Shown here: positions 8,481-15,997 of the stretch, in pieces | How the letters are laid out: each line of letters starts with the position of its first letter | Position numbering within the stretch: position 1 is the first letter of the stretch | Position numbers and translations under genes: made by a program | Notes under the pieces: generated by a model | Database searches by the model: none | Told to the model about the DNA's origin: nothing | What the model saw: only the letters and a program-made list of their open reading frames with translations | NCBI GenBank assembly: GCA_029567325.1 | Contig: JAKQLF010000007.1 | Coordinates: 1-32,024, forward strand | From: Bacteroidota bacterium | Lineage (GTDB): Bacteria; Bacteroidota; Bacteroidia; Chitinophagales; Saprospiraceae | DNA length: 32,024 nt | Direction of reading: 5' to 3'

Positions 8481-9464
8481 TTAAAATAGATTTGCTTTTA
8501 AATTCAAACCAAGCGTTTCTTCTTGTCCAAAAATTAAGTTCATATTTTGAATGGCCTGACCGCTTGCTCCTTTGACTAAATTGTCAATGATACTGTGAAT
8601 AACCAATTGGTCACCATTTTTTTCTAATTGAATATTGGCATAATTGGTATTGACCACCTGTTTTAAATGAATGTCACTTTGGGAAAGATAGGTGAATGGA
8701 TGGTCTTTATAAAAATCAACATACATTTCTGTAAGTTCATCAAGTGAAACATTACAATTTATTTGAGAAGAAATAAATATTCCTCGTGTGAAATCACCCC
8801 TCCAAGGCACAAAATGAATGCCCGGTTTATTGCCATTTTGTAAAACAGATAGTGATTCTCCAATTTCACCAACGTGTTGATGTGTCAGCGTTTTGTAGGC
8901 TTGGATATTGTTTGCCCTCCAAGAAAAATGACCCGTTGCGGAAAGAGATTGCCCAGCGCCTGTTGAGCCAGTAATCCCAGTCGTGTATACATCATTCAAT
9001 AAATTATGAGCTGCCAGAGGAAGTAAACCAAGCTGAATGGCTGTAGCAAAACAGCCAGGATTGGCAATATATTGGGCTTCTTTAATTTTATCTCTATTCA
9101 TTTCTGGAAGGCCATAGATGAATTGTTTATCTCCTGATTTTGATTTTTCAGCTAGTCTGAAATCATGGGAAAGGTCGATGACTTTTAATCGGTCGGGTAG
9201 TTCATGCTGTTCCATAAATTTGACAGCTTCTCCATGACCAGTTGTGAGGAACAAAACATCGCACTCACTCCAGGCTTCTGAATCTGTAAAATATAACTCC
9301 GAATAAAAAAGGTCTTGATGTACACTACCTATGGGTTTGCCCGCATTACTTTTACTATTGATCAAATCAATTGAAACTGCTGGATGATTGATGAGTATTC
9401 TCAATAGTTCGCCACTGGTGTACCCAGCGCCGCCAACAATTCCTACTTTGATCTTTTCTGACAT
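8481..9464 (-). CDS. argC: N-acyl-gamma-glutamyl-phosphate reductase
   Basis: NADPH-dependent reductase of the acylglutamyl phosphate made by ArgB. With ATG at 9464 it has 327 residues. VGIVGGAGYTSGELLRIL (residues 7-24) is the nucleotide-binding glycine motif and ANPGCFATAIQLGLLPL carries the catalytic Cys138. The later HQHVGEIGE segment holds the conserved His region. The frame runs upstream to 9545, but those 27 extra residues lie inside argG and lack family similarity, while MSEKIKVGIVGG is the expected start. Only 4 bp separate the argG stop from this ATG. It is a confident member of the arg operon. Confidence 0.95.
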   Translation of the reverse strand: MSEKIKVGIVGGAGYTSGELLRILINHPAVSIDLINSKSNAGKPIGSVHQDLFYSELYFTDSEAWSECDVLFLTTGHGEAVKFMEQHELPDRLKVIDLSHDFRLAEKSKSGDKQFIYGLPEMNRDKIKEAQYIANPGCFATAIQLGLLPLAAHNLLNDVYTTGITGSTGAGQSLSATGHFSWRANNIQAYKTLTHQHVGEIGESLSVLQNGNKPGIHFVPWRGDFTRGIFISSQINCNVSLDELTEMYVDFYKDHPFTYLSQSDIHLKQVVNTNYANIQLEKNGDQLVIHSIIDNLVKGASGQAIQNMNLIFGQEETLGLNLKANLF

Positions 9465-9468
9465 CGGT

Positions 9469-10674
9469 TTAGTTTTTGTTATCTTCTTGTATTTTATGAT
9501 AAATACCCGTCTGATTGCCAAAAATTTTGCTGAAGCCACGCACATCTGTTCCAGTCCAGCCGGTGTTCATCTCACCATAGCTTCCAAACTTTTTACTCAT
9601 CAAATCAAAATCAGATTGGATGCCAATCATTTGATATCTGTATGGATTTAGTTGAATGAAAACATCACCAGTAACATTCTTTTGAGAAGAAGTAAGTAAT
9701 GCTTCGATGTCTCTCATAACTGGGTCCATGATCTGGCCTTCGTGAAGCCAAGTGCCATAAAACATAGACAATTGGTCTTTCCATGACAATTGCCATTTGG
9801 TAAGCACATGTTTTTCTAATGCGTGGTGGGCTTTGATGATCAAAATTGGTGCAGCGGCTTCAAAACCTACTCTTCCTTTGATGCCGATGATCGTATCCCC
9901 CACGTGAATGTCTCTGCCTATACCATAAGGTCCCGCAATTGCTTGAAGGGCATATATTGCATCTACTGGATGGTCATATGTTTGGCCATTTACAGCAGTA
10001 AGTTCACCTTTTTCAAAATGTAAAACGACCTCTTCAGTAGTAGTTTTGGTAACTTGAGTAGGCCATGCTTCCTCAGGCAGAATACCTTTTGAATTTAGAG
10101 TTTCTCTTCCTCCAACACTTGTTCCCCAAAGGCCTTTGTTGATAGAGTAGGCTGCCTTTGCAAAATTCATAGAGACACCGCGCTCAGTTAAATATTCTAT
10201 TTCTGCTTCTCGGCTTAGTTTTAGATCTCTGATGGGTGTGATGATTTCTACATCCGGTATCATGATGTGAAAAACCATATCAAATCTTACTTGATCATTT
10301 CCCGCACCTGTGCTTCCATGGGCAACGGCTGTTGCACCCATTTTTTTCACATGTTCAGCAATGTGTAAAGCTTGAATTAATCTTTCAGCGCTCACACTGA
10401 GTGGATAAGTATTGTTTTTTAATACATTGCCAAAAATTAAATATTTGATGATGTCCTCATAATAGGTTTTGGTTGCATCGACACTAGTGTGGCTCACAAC
10501 ACCAAGTTTGTAAGCATGAGCTTCTATCTTTTTTAGTTCTTCTTCATCAAAACCACCTGTATTCACTACAATGGAATGTACGTCAAACCCTCTGTCTTCA
10601 GTAAGGTATTTTACGCAAAAAGATGTATCGAGGCCTCCGCTAAATCCGAGTACAATTTGTGGTCTTGCAGACAT
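9469..10674 (-). CDS. argG: Argininosuccinate synthase
   Basis: Joins citrulline and aspartate using ATP. The 401-residue protein opens with the N-type ATP pyrophosphatase P-loop FSGGLDTSF (residues 10-18), followed by HGSTGAGNDQVRFD and SVGGRETLNSKG blocks that bind citrulline and aspartate. Residues HEGQIMDPVMRDIEALL lie toward the C-terminus. Start ATG 10674 gives MSARPQIVLGFSGG, matching family openings. It is the second gene of the operon, 36 bp after the GNAT gene and 4 bp before argC. Placement of argG ahead of argC is typical of Bacteroidota arg clusters, to my knowledge. Confidence 0.95.
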   Translation of the reverse strand: MSARPQIVLGFSGGLDTSFCVKYLTEDRGFDVHSIVVNTGGFDEEELKKIEAHAYKLGVVSHTSVDATKTYYEDIIKYLIFGNVLKNNTYPLSVSAERLIQALHIAEHVKKMGATAVAHGSTGAGNDQVRFDMVFHIMIPDVEIITPIRDLKLSREAEIEYLTERGVSMNFAKAAYSINKGLWGTSVGGRETLNSKGILPEEAWPTQVTKTTTEEVVLHFEKGELTAVNGQTYDHPVDAIYALQAIAGPYGIGRDIHVGDTIIGIKGRVGFEAAAPILIIKAHHALEKHVLTKWQLSWKDQLSMFYGTWLHEGQIMDPVMRDIEALLTSSQKNVTGDVFIQLNPYRYQMIGIQSDFDLMSKKFGSYGEMNTGWTGTDVRGFSKIFGNQTGIYHKIQEDNKN

Positions 10675-10710
10675 TTATTTTTAATTATTGACTGTTATTA
10701 AAATATAAGT

Positions 10711-11445
10711 TTAGTTAGAGAAAACAAGTTTACTCGATTGCACTGCCATATTCCTAAGTCCAGTGCTTATTCTCATGTGTTTGTTTTTGACGGCACTTCC
10801 TTTTTTTGAAAATGGACGCAACATTTTTAATTTTTTGAGACGCATAAACCGGTCATAAATTTCTGCATTTTCTTTGAAGTCTTGTTTGGTTTCTTCAATT
10901 GTAAAATGATCTTCAGGATCATAAAGCATTGCAGTGCACATGCAGTTTTTATGTTCTTTTGAAACCAAGATGTCATAATTCACGCAGCTTTTACATCCGT
11001 TCCAAAACTTTACATCTTTGGTTAATTCAGAATAGGTAACAGGCTCATATCCCAAATCACTATTGATCTTCATAACAGCGAGACCGGTGGTAAGTCCAAA
11101 AATCTTTGCTTGTGGGTATTTTTCTCTGGATAAATTGAATATTCGTTGTTTGATAGACTTTGCAATTCCTGTTTTTCTAAATTCAGGCGCTACAATCAAA
11201 CCAGAGTTTGCTACATAGTCTCCATCCCAGGTCTCGATGTAACAAAAACCAACCCATACCAGATCGTCAGTAAGCGCAATTACTGCTTTGCCTTCCTCCA
11301 TTTTTTGTTGTATGTATTCTGGAGATCTTTTAGCAATTCCGGTACCTCTTGCCTTGGCAGAAGCTTCCATTTCATTGACTATTGTTTCTGCGAATGCTAA
11401 GTGGTTTGAGTCGGCAATCAAAATATTGATGTCTTGATGTCTCAT
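10711..11445 (-). CDS. GNAT N-acyltransferase, probable N-acylglutamate synthase
   Basis: First gene of the arg operon and the only candidate for the first committed step, acylation of glutamate. The 244-residue protein has a GNAT fold: GFCYIETWDGDYVANSGLIV forms the central strands, and VAPEFRKTGIAKSI (85-98) is the CoA pyrophosphate loop of the R-x-x-G-x-A type. After the GNAT core there is a Cys cluster, FWNGCKSCVNYDIL then NCMC (Cys151, 154, 168, 170), and a basic helical tail. No amino-acid kinase domain or ArgJ is present, so it differs from classical ArgA/ArgJ. I recall genetic work in Bacteroidota assigning acylglutamate synthase to GNAT proteins in this position; here that is inferred. 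Acyl donor (acetyl- or succinyl-CoA) is open. Confidence 0.78.
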   Translation of the reverse strand: MRHQDINILIADSNHLAFAETIVNEMEASAKARGTGIAKRSPEYIQQKMEEGKAVIALTDDLVWVGFCYIETWDGDYVANSGLIVAPEFRKTGIAKSIKQRIFNLSREKYPQAKIFGLTTGLAVMKINSDLGYEPVTYSELTKDVKFWNGCKSCVNYDILVSKEHKNCMCTAMLYDPEDHFTIEETKQDFKENAEIYDRFMRLKKLKMLRPFSKKGSAVKNKHMRISTGLRNMAVQSSKLVFSN

Positions 11446-11481
11446 TTATAATTTGAACGTAAATAAATTGTTATATTAAAT

Positions 11482-11532
11482 AAAAAAATTATATGACCGA
11501 AAAGTATTCGGCAGATGCAAAAATAAACATCT
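11482..11532 (-). promoter_or_regulatory. Two tandem stem-loops in the arg operon leader, with U-tract (possible attenuator)
   Basis: Read on the minus strand just after the leader peptide stop. Hairpin 1 is AGATG-N10-CATCT (11532-11513, perfect 5-bp stem). Hairpin 2 is GCCGAA-N5-TTCGGT (11512-11496, 5 pairs plus one G-U). A run of seven T follows at 11488-11482, seven bases past the stem. Hairpin 2 therefore resembles a weak intrinsic terminator or a translational attenuator, placed 37-50 bp before the GNAT gene. The loop of hairpin 1 also reads TATTTTTG (11525-11518), an exact TAnnTTTG box, so a second promoter here is the alternative explanation. Confidence 0.45.
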
Positions 11533-11548
11533 TTGGAAGTGGTAAATT

Positions 11549-11680
11549 CTAACGCCTATGCCTGATGGCAACAGGGATTGCTGTAAAAACTGTATTGGGC
11601 AATACAGAAAAAACCCCACGCAATATAGCCCTTGTAGTAACAAGAGCATCAGCGATGATTATGGTGAGATTTTTATTCAT
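11549..11680 (-). CDS. Arginine-operon leader peptide (43 aa, Arg-rich C-terminus)
   Basis: A small ORF too short for routine calling. ATG 11680 gives MNKNLTIIIADALVTTRAIL, and the peptide ends AIPVAIRHRR followed by TAG at 11551-11549. Five of 43 codons are Arg (AGG, CGT, AGG, AGG, CGT), three of them in the last four codons, an arrangement expected of a leader whose translation senses charged arginyl-tRNA. An exact TAnnTTTG box sits 35 bp upstream, and the two stem-loops described at 11482-11532 follow. The next gene, GNAT-argG and the whole arginine pathway, starts 103 bp after its stop on the same strand. The sequence is not a known toxin or membrane peptide that I recognise. The opposite strand is also open here by chance, but lacks such context. 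The reading frame is seen; the regulatory role is inferred. Confidence 0.65.
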   Translation of the reverse strand: MNKNLTIIIADALVTTRAILRGVFSVLPNTVFTAIPVAIRHRR

Positions 11681-11714
11681 TATCTTTAATGATAAATTTG
11701 TTTAAAAAGTGGGA

Positions 11715-11722
11715 CAAATGTA
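11715..11722 (-). promoter_or_regulatory. Probable arg operon promoter, -7 box TACATTTG
   Basis: On the minus strand TACATTTG matches TAnnTTTG exactly. Transcription would begin near 11708, giving about 28 untranslated bases before the leader peptide ATG. No well-spaced TTTG at -33 is seen; an ATTG occurs only 11 bases upstream of the box. The box lies in the 412-bp gap between the GNAT and lycopene cyclase genes, of which the leader peptide and stem-loops occupy the arg-proximal part. Confidence 0.55.
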
Positions 11723-11857
11723 TAAACTTTATTCAATTTTTCTGAGTTTCAATTGGAATGATTTTAAAAGAATCTAAAATATTCACAATTTAATTCAAAT
11801 TATTTCAAAGTTATTGCTTTTGTTAGCACCACAATTAGTTGTATTTTAACGTAGAAT

Positions 11858-13021
11858 TTGACGAAAGTATTGGAAAAAAGTTACATTGATTATGATATTG
11901 TTATCGGTGGAGGCGGTGCTGCGGGACTGAGCTTAGCCTATAGATTGGCAAATTCCGCTTTCAGCCATTTAAAAATTCTGATAATAGAACCTGATTCCAA
12001 ACAAGGAAATGACCATACTTGGTGTTCTTGGTTGGAAGGAGAGCATATTTTTGATGAATGCGCAACAACGTTTTACTCAAACATCATATTCAAATCAAAA
12101 TATTTAACTAAGTCTTATCCCATATTTCCTTACCGTTATCGCCTGATCTCTGCTGATAAGTTTTACAATTATGTTTTGGAGGAAATTTCAAATTGTGATC
12201 ACATTTCCATAAAGCAAGGGAAAATCGAAAGTTTTGAAGAAACGGCAAATTGCGTTCAATTGAAAATGGAAGATCAAACTTCCTATCAATGTAGACAGTT
12301 TTTCAAATGTTACATCGATCATCTGCCTTCAACAAAGGATTGTTTATACGTTGATCAACATTTTAAAGGTTGGTGGATTGAAACCCAAGGTGAGGAGTTT
12401 GAAACAGAAACTTGTACTTTGATGGACTTTAAAATTGATCAGGCAGGCGAGGTAAGATTTATGTATGTTTTGCCTATTTCAAAAACTAAAGCGCTTGTTG
12501 AAGTTGCCATTTTTTCCAATAACTTATTATCCCAAGAAGCTTATGATCATATTTTGGGAAAATATATTGAAGACCATTTAAGCCTGAAGCAATATCATAT
12601 TACAGAAAAGGAGTTTGGTGTCATTCCAATGACAGATTATGATTTTAAAAAGTACAACACCCAAAAGGTTATAGCGATTGGTTCTGCAGGTGGAGCAATA
12701 AAGCCCTCAACAGGATATGCTTTTAGTCAGATACAGGTACAGTGTGACTACATCGTTAATTGTCTGAATGAAGGAAAGGAAATTGATATGCGAAAAACGA
12801 AACCGCTCAGGCAAATTATGTATGATAAAACCTTTCTATCGGTTTTATTATTTGGCGATGTTCCTGGAGACAAAGTTTTTTCTGACCTTTTTGAAAAGAA
12901 TAAACCTCAGCAGATTTTTAAATTTCTTGATGAACGGACAAACATTTTGGAAGAGCTTAAAATCATGTCTACCTGCGATATTGGTTTATTTACCAAGGCT
13001 TTGATTAGGATAATGAAGTAA
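11858..13021 (+). CDS. crtY: Lycopene beta-cyclase (CrtY/CrtL family)
   Basis: Flavin-dependent cyclase that would close the ends of lycopene to make beta-carotene at the membrane. Residues 13-29 (DIVIGGGGAAGLSLAYR) are the dinucleotide-binding fold. NDHTWCSW (51-58) is the conserved post-fold motif of CrtY-type enzymes. FMYVLPISKTKALVE and, near the C-terminus, IAIGSAGGAIKPSTGYAFSQIQ (the KPSTGY motif) are strong family marks. The length of 387 is typical. No ATG is available: an in-frame TAG stands two codons before TTG 11858, so TTG 11858 or TTG 11870 must be the start. No other carotenoid gene is in the window; the gene is divergent from the arg operon. The product name is secure, the substrate inferred. 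Confidence 0.9.
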   Translation: MTKVLEKSYIDYDIVIGGGGAAGLSLAYRLANSAFSHLKILIIEPDSKQGNDHTWCSWLEGEHIFDECATTFYSNIIFKSKYLTKSYPIFPYRYRLISADKFYNYVLEEISNCDHISIKQGKIESFEETANCVQLKMEDQTSYQCRQFFKCYIDHLPSTKDCLYVDQHFKGWWIETQGEEFETETCTLMDFKIDQAGEVRFMYVLPISKTKALVEVAIFSNNLLSQEAYDHILGKYIEDHLSLKQYHITEKEFGVIPMTDYDFKKYNTQKVIAIGSAGGAIKPSTGYAFSQIQVQCDYIVNCLNEGKEIDMRKTKPLRQIMYDKTFLSVLLFGDVPGDKVFSDLFEKNKPQQIFKFLDERTNILEELKIMSTCDIGLFTKALIRIMK

Positions 13022-13038
13022 ATTCTTCCCCTCAATTC

Positions 13039-13060
13039 AAAAAAAAAGGTACCAACTTTT
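13039..13060 (-). terminator. Possible terminator after the BON-LysM gene
   Basis: On the minus strand AAAAG-N7-CTTTT leads into a run of nine T. The stem is only five A/T-rich pairs around a GGTACC palindrome. It lies in the short convergent gap between the lycopene cyclase and LysM genes and could serve both. Confidence 0.35.
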
Positions 13061-13096
13061 GCAAATTGATACCCTCTATAAATCTTTTCCTAAATC

Positions 13097-13582
13097 CTAT
13101 AACTTAGGTATTCTCAACATTTGTCCTGGATAAATTTTATCAGGATCAGAAAGCATTGGCTTATTTGCTTCGAATATAGTAGGATACTTCATAGCATCGC
13201 CGTAGTAAACTTTAGCAATTTTAGAAAGTGAATCACCACTTTTAACTTCATAAAAGTCAGACTCAGGCTCTTGGACAGCTACAGACATTCTGTCATCAAC
13301 AGAAGCTACACCATCAATGTTACCTAGCATCAAAACAACTTTTTCTTTGTCAGCAACGTTTGCAGCCTGACCATAAACAGTGACAGTGTCACCATCAAAA
13401 TCCACGCTCAAACCATCTATTACTATTCCAGAACCTTCAACAACTGTTTTTAGTAAGTTAGCTTTAGCAACTTTGGCAGCAGCAGCCTCTTCAGGAGTTA
13501 CTTCTACTACTTCGTCGTTTTTCTCTGCGGTTTTTCCTAAAAGTTTTTGACCTGCACTTTTCAAAAAAGAAAACAATCCCAT
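13097..13582 (-). CDS. BON and LysM domain protein (Kbp/YgaU-like)
   Basis: A 161-residue protein with the architecture of E. coli Kbp (YgaU), a cytoplasmic potassium-binding protein. The N-terminus MGLFSFLKSAGQKLLGK is amphipathic and lacks a signal peptide. Residues about 40-105 form a BON domain (VDFDGDTVTVYGQA, then GNIDGVASVDDRM). Residues about 112-160 are a LysM domain (YEVKSGDSLSKIAKVYYGD, then IYPGQMLRIPKL). In Kbp the BON domain binds potassium and LysM stabilises it; whether that holds here is inference from architecture. It stands alone between convergent crtY and the carboxylase gene, 124 bp downstream of the latter. Confidence 0.88.
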   Translation of the reverse strand: MGLFSFLKSAGQKLLGKTAEKNDEVVEVTPEEAAAAKVAKANLLKTVVEGSGIVIDGLSVDFDGDTVTVYGQAANVADKEKVVLMLGNIDGVASVDDRMSVAVQEPESDFYEVKSGDSLSKIAKVYYGDAMKYPTIFEANKPMLSDPDKIYPGQMLRIPKL

Positions 13583-13706
13583 TGTGTTACATTTAAATTA
13601 TATGATAAAAATTTTTCGATGACAAGGTATTAATTCTACTATAATTTCGCAACATCTGTTAAAGAAATTATCTCAGAATTAAAATACGCAACGATTTGGT
13701 CATGGA

Positions 13707-15341
13707 CTATGTTTGAATAACTCCCACATTAAACTGTTCTATCTGAGCGTGATCTGCCATTTCTATACCCATGGATAAAATTTGTCGTGTTTTCCTTGGG
13801 TCAATTACTGCATCAACCCACAGTCGTGCCGCTGCGTAAGTCGGACTAGTCTGCTCTTCGTATCTGAGTTTAATTTCATCAACCAAATTGATTTCTTCTT
13901 CCTTTGAATATATTTTCCCTTTTGCTTTTTGCGAATAAATTTGAATTTGAGCTAAAACACTTGCTGCTTGGTTGCCCCCCATAACTGCAATTTTAGCGCT
14001 CGGCCAAGCAATAATCAAACGGGGATCATAAGCTTTTCCACACATGGCGTAATTTCCTGCTCCAAAAGAATTTCCTACGACGACGGTAAATTTTGGTACT
14101 GTAGAATTGGCCACTGCATTGACCATTTTTGCTCCGTCTTTGATGATGCCGCCGTGTTCTGACCTGGTACCTACCATAAACCCAGTGACATCATGTACAA
14201 AAACAAGTGGGACCTTTTTTTGATTACAATTCATGATAAACCGTGTTGCCTTGTCCGCGGAATCTGAATAAATCACGCCACCAAATTGCATTTCACCTTT
14301 TCCGTTTTTGGTGATCAACCTTTGATTGGCAACAATACCTACTGCCCAACCATCAATTCTGGCATAACCGCAAACGATGGTTTGACCATACTCTGCTTTG
14401 TATTCATTGAAGGAGTTGGCATCTATGATGGCTTCCAATAGCGTGCGCATGTCATAAGGTTTCAATCCTTTTTCAGGAAAAATGCCAAATAAGTCGTTTT
14501 CTGATGCGCTAGGTTTTACAGATTTGATTCTATCAATTCCAGCCTTTGGCTGTGCACCGATTAAACCGATTAAATCTCTTATTTTATCCAGACATGCTTT
14601 ATCGTTTGGCAACTTGTAATCTGTCACTCCACTTATTTCTGCATGTGTGGTTGCACCACCGAGTGTTTCTGAATCTACGTCTTCACCAATTGCAGCCTTC
14701 ACCAAATAAGGACCAGCCAAAAATATTGACCCAGAACCTTCAACAATCAGCGCTTCGTCAGACATGATAGGTAAATAAGCACCTCCAGCAACACATGAAC
14801 CCATGACCGCGGCAATTTGTGGGATACCCATGCTGCTCATCTTAGCGTTGTTTCTGAAAATTCTCCCAAAATGTTCTTTGTCGGCAAAAATTTCGCCTTG
14901 GAGTGGGAGGTATATTCCTGCACTATCAACTAGGTAAATGATTGGAATTTTATTTTCCATAGCAATTTCCTGCGCACGTAAATTTTTCTTTCCAGTAATC
15001 GGAAACCAAGCCCCTGCCTTTACGCTCGCGTCATTGGCAACAACAATACAAAGTCTGTTTTTGATGTAACCTATGATGACAACTACTCCTGCCGAGGGAC
15101 ATCCACCTTCCTCTTCATACATATCTGTGCCAGCGAGAGCGCCTACTTCAAATTGAGGTTTATCTATGTCCAAAAGGGCTTCAATTCTTTCACGTGCTGT
15201 CATCTTTCCCTGTGAGCGGATCTTTTCCAATCGACTATGGCCACCGCCTTGCGCGGCGTGTTCTATCTTTTTGTTGATTTGCGCCCAGAGTAATTTGTTG
15301 GCGTCTTCATTTTTATTATAGGTAATGTCTGCTTCGCTCAC
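13707..15341 (-). CDS. Acyl-CoA carboxylase carboxyltransferase (beta) subunit, methylcrotonyl/propionyl type
   Basis: The carboxyltransferase half of a biotin-dependent acyl-CoA carboxylase, 544 residues. The two crotonase-like halves are clear: GGCPSAGVVVIIGYI, VDSAGIYLPLQGEIFADKEH and VMGSCVAGGAYLPIMSDEAL in the first, QFGGVIYSDSADKATRFI, FVHDVTGFMVGTRSEHGG and VVVGNSFGAGNYAMCG in the second. The LPLQ-x-x-IFADKEHFGRIF stretch is closest to methylcrotonyl-CoA carboxylase beta, which would put it in leucine breakdown, but propionyl- or geranyl-CoA remain possible. No biotinylated alpha subunit is in the window. The start is GTG at 15341; no ATG occurs before conserved residues. Upstream, 15342-15545 holds only a TATTGTT-GAT-AACAATA dyad (15479-15495) of unknown use. 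Confidence 0.9.
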   Translation of the reverse strand: MSEADITYNKNEDANKLLWAQINKKIEHAAQGGGHSRLEKIRSQGKMTARERIEALLDIDKPQFEVGALAGTDMYEEEGGCPSAGVVVIIGYIKNRLCIVVANDASVKAGAWFPITGKKNLRAQEIAMENKIPIIYLVDSAGIYLPLQGEIFADKEHFGRIFRNNAKMSSMGIPQIAAVMGSCVAGGAYLPIMSDEALIVEGSGSIFLAGPYLVKAAIGEDVDSETLGGATTHAEISGVTDYKLPNDKACLDKIRDLIGLIGAQPKAGIDRIKSVKPSASENDLFGIFPEKGLKPYDMRTLLEAIIDANSFNEYKAEYGQTIVCGYARIDGWAVGIVANQRLITKNGKGEMQFGGVIYSDSADKATRFIMNCNQKKVPLVFVHDVTGFMVGTRSEHGGIIKDGAKMVNAVANSTVPKFTVVVGNSFGAGNYAMCGKAYDPRLIIAWPSAKIAVMGGNQAASVLAQIQIYSQKAKGKIYSKEEEINLVDEIKLRYEEQTSPTYAAARLWVDAVIDPRKTRQILSMGIEMADHAQIEQFNVGVIQT

Positions 15342-15545
15342 ACGTTTTGATTTATCAAGTGGTGAAATTATTTTCTAAAGAAAGAATTAGTTCATGTCCA
15401 TTATTTAAACTTGGATAATTCACGTTCTGTTCGTTAGATTAATGCCAAAAGTCAGAAAATTATTCCAAATTCTAAGTCTATTGTTGATAACAATAAATAA
15501 ATGGTGAATTTTTATAACATGGAATTGAATATGGTAAAAGTTTTC

Positions 15546-15995
15546 CTACAATAGTCTCGCATCCCAAATAAAATCTTTGATTTCTTTTAAATGTATTTTA
15601 GTTTGGAAATCAGGGTGTTTGGTATTGATTATATAATTGTTTTCTTCTTCAATGATGATGGATGGAACTTTTAGAACTGCGGATTCTTGAGATTGGTACC
15701 AATTAGAACCAAGAGATTGGAGTTTTATATATGCTTCCGGTATTTTCCAATTATTTGGTAATTGAGTTCTGTCAATAGATTTTATTTCTATATCCTTACC
15801 AATTTCTATACTTAAAATTTTAAAATCATTCTTTATATTAAAACTTGCTCTATGTACTATCAATTCAAGTGCTGATAATGCTCTACTTTCTCCAGCATAA
15901 ATGACATATTCATCATCTTTATTCCATCTATTTGCTTTGCCAGAAGCTTGCAGTGAAGTCGCATATTTACTAAGGCAAATCCTGAAAACATTCAT
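15546..15995 (-). CDS. RES-domain toxin (NAD+ phosphorylase type)
   Basis: Toxin of a type II toxin-antitoxin pair. RES toxins fold like ADP-ribosyltransferases and destroy NAD+. The 149-residue protein begins MNVFRICLSKYATSLQASG and carries the three name-giving residues: Arg23 in ANRWN, Glu36 in VIYAGESRAL, and Ser105 in QESAVLKVPS, followed by the C-terminal NTKHPDF (usual form NP.HP). ALSALELIVHR is the family helix. All expected active-site residues are present, so it appears intact. It starts 2 bp after the antitoxin stop, in the usual antitoxin-first order. The specific biochemical activity is inferred from family. Confidence 0.88.
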   Translation of the reverse strand: MNVFRICLSKYATSLQASGKANRWNKDDEYVIYAGESRALSALELIVHRASFNIKNDFKILSIEIGKDIEIKSIDRTQLPNNWKIPEAYIKLQSLGSNWYQSQESAVLKVPSIIIEEENNYIINTKHPDFQTKIHLKEIKDFIWDARLL

Positions 15996-15997
15996 TT

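Noticed and set aside
9465-9545. Extended N-terminus of ArgC
   Set aside because: The extra 27 residues lie inside argG and have no similarity to the family; ATG 9464 gives the normal start.
11513-11532. AGATG-N10-CATCT as an ArgR operator (ARG box)
   Set aside because: Length is right but the sequence does not fit the AT-rich TGAAT/ATTCA consensus, and it lies inside the transcribed leader if the upstream promoter is used. I keep it as an RNA hairpin.
11549-11690. Open frames on the plus strand through the leader peptide region
   Set aside because: Two plus-strand frames are open for about 43 codons, but neither has a promoter, a following gene in the same sense, or a meaningful composition. 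The minus-strand frame has a TAnnTTTG box, an Arg-rich end and the arg operon directly downstream.
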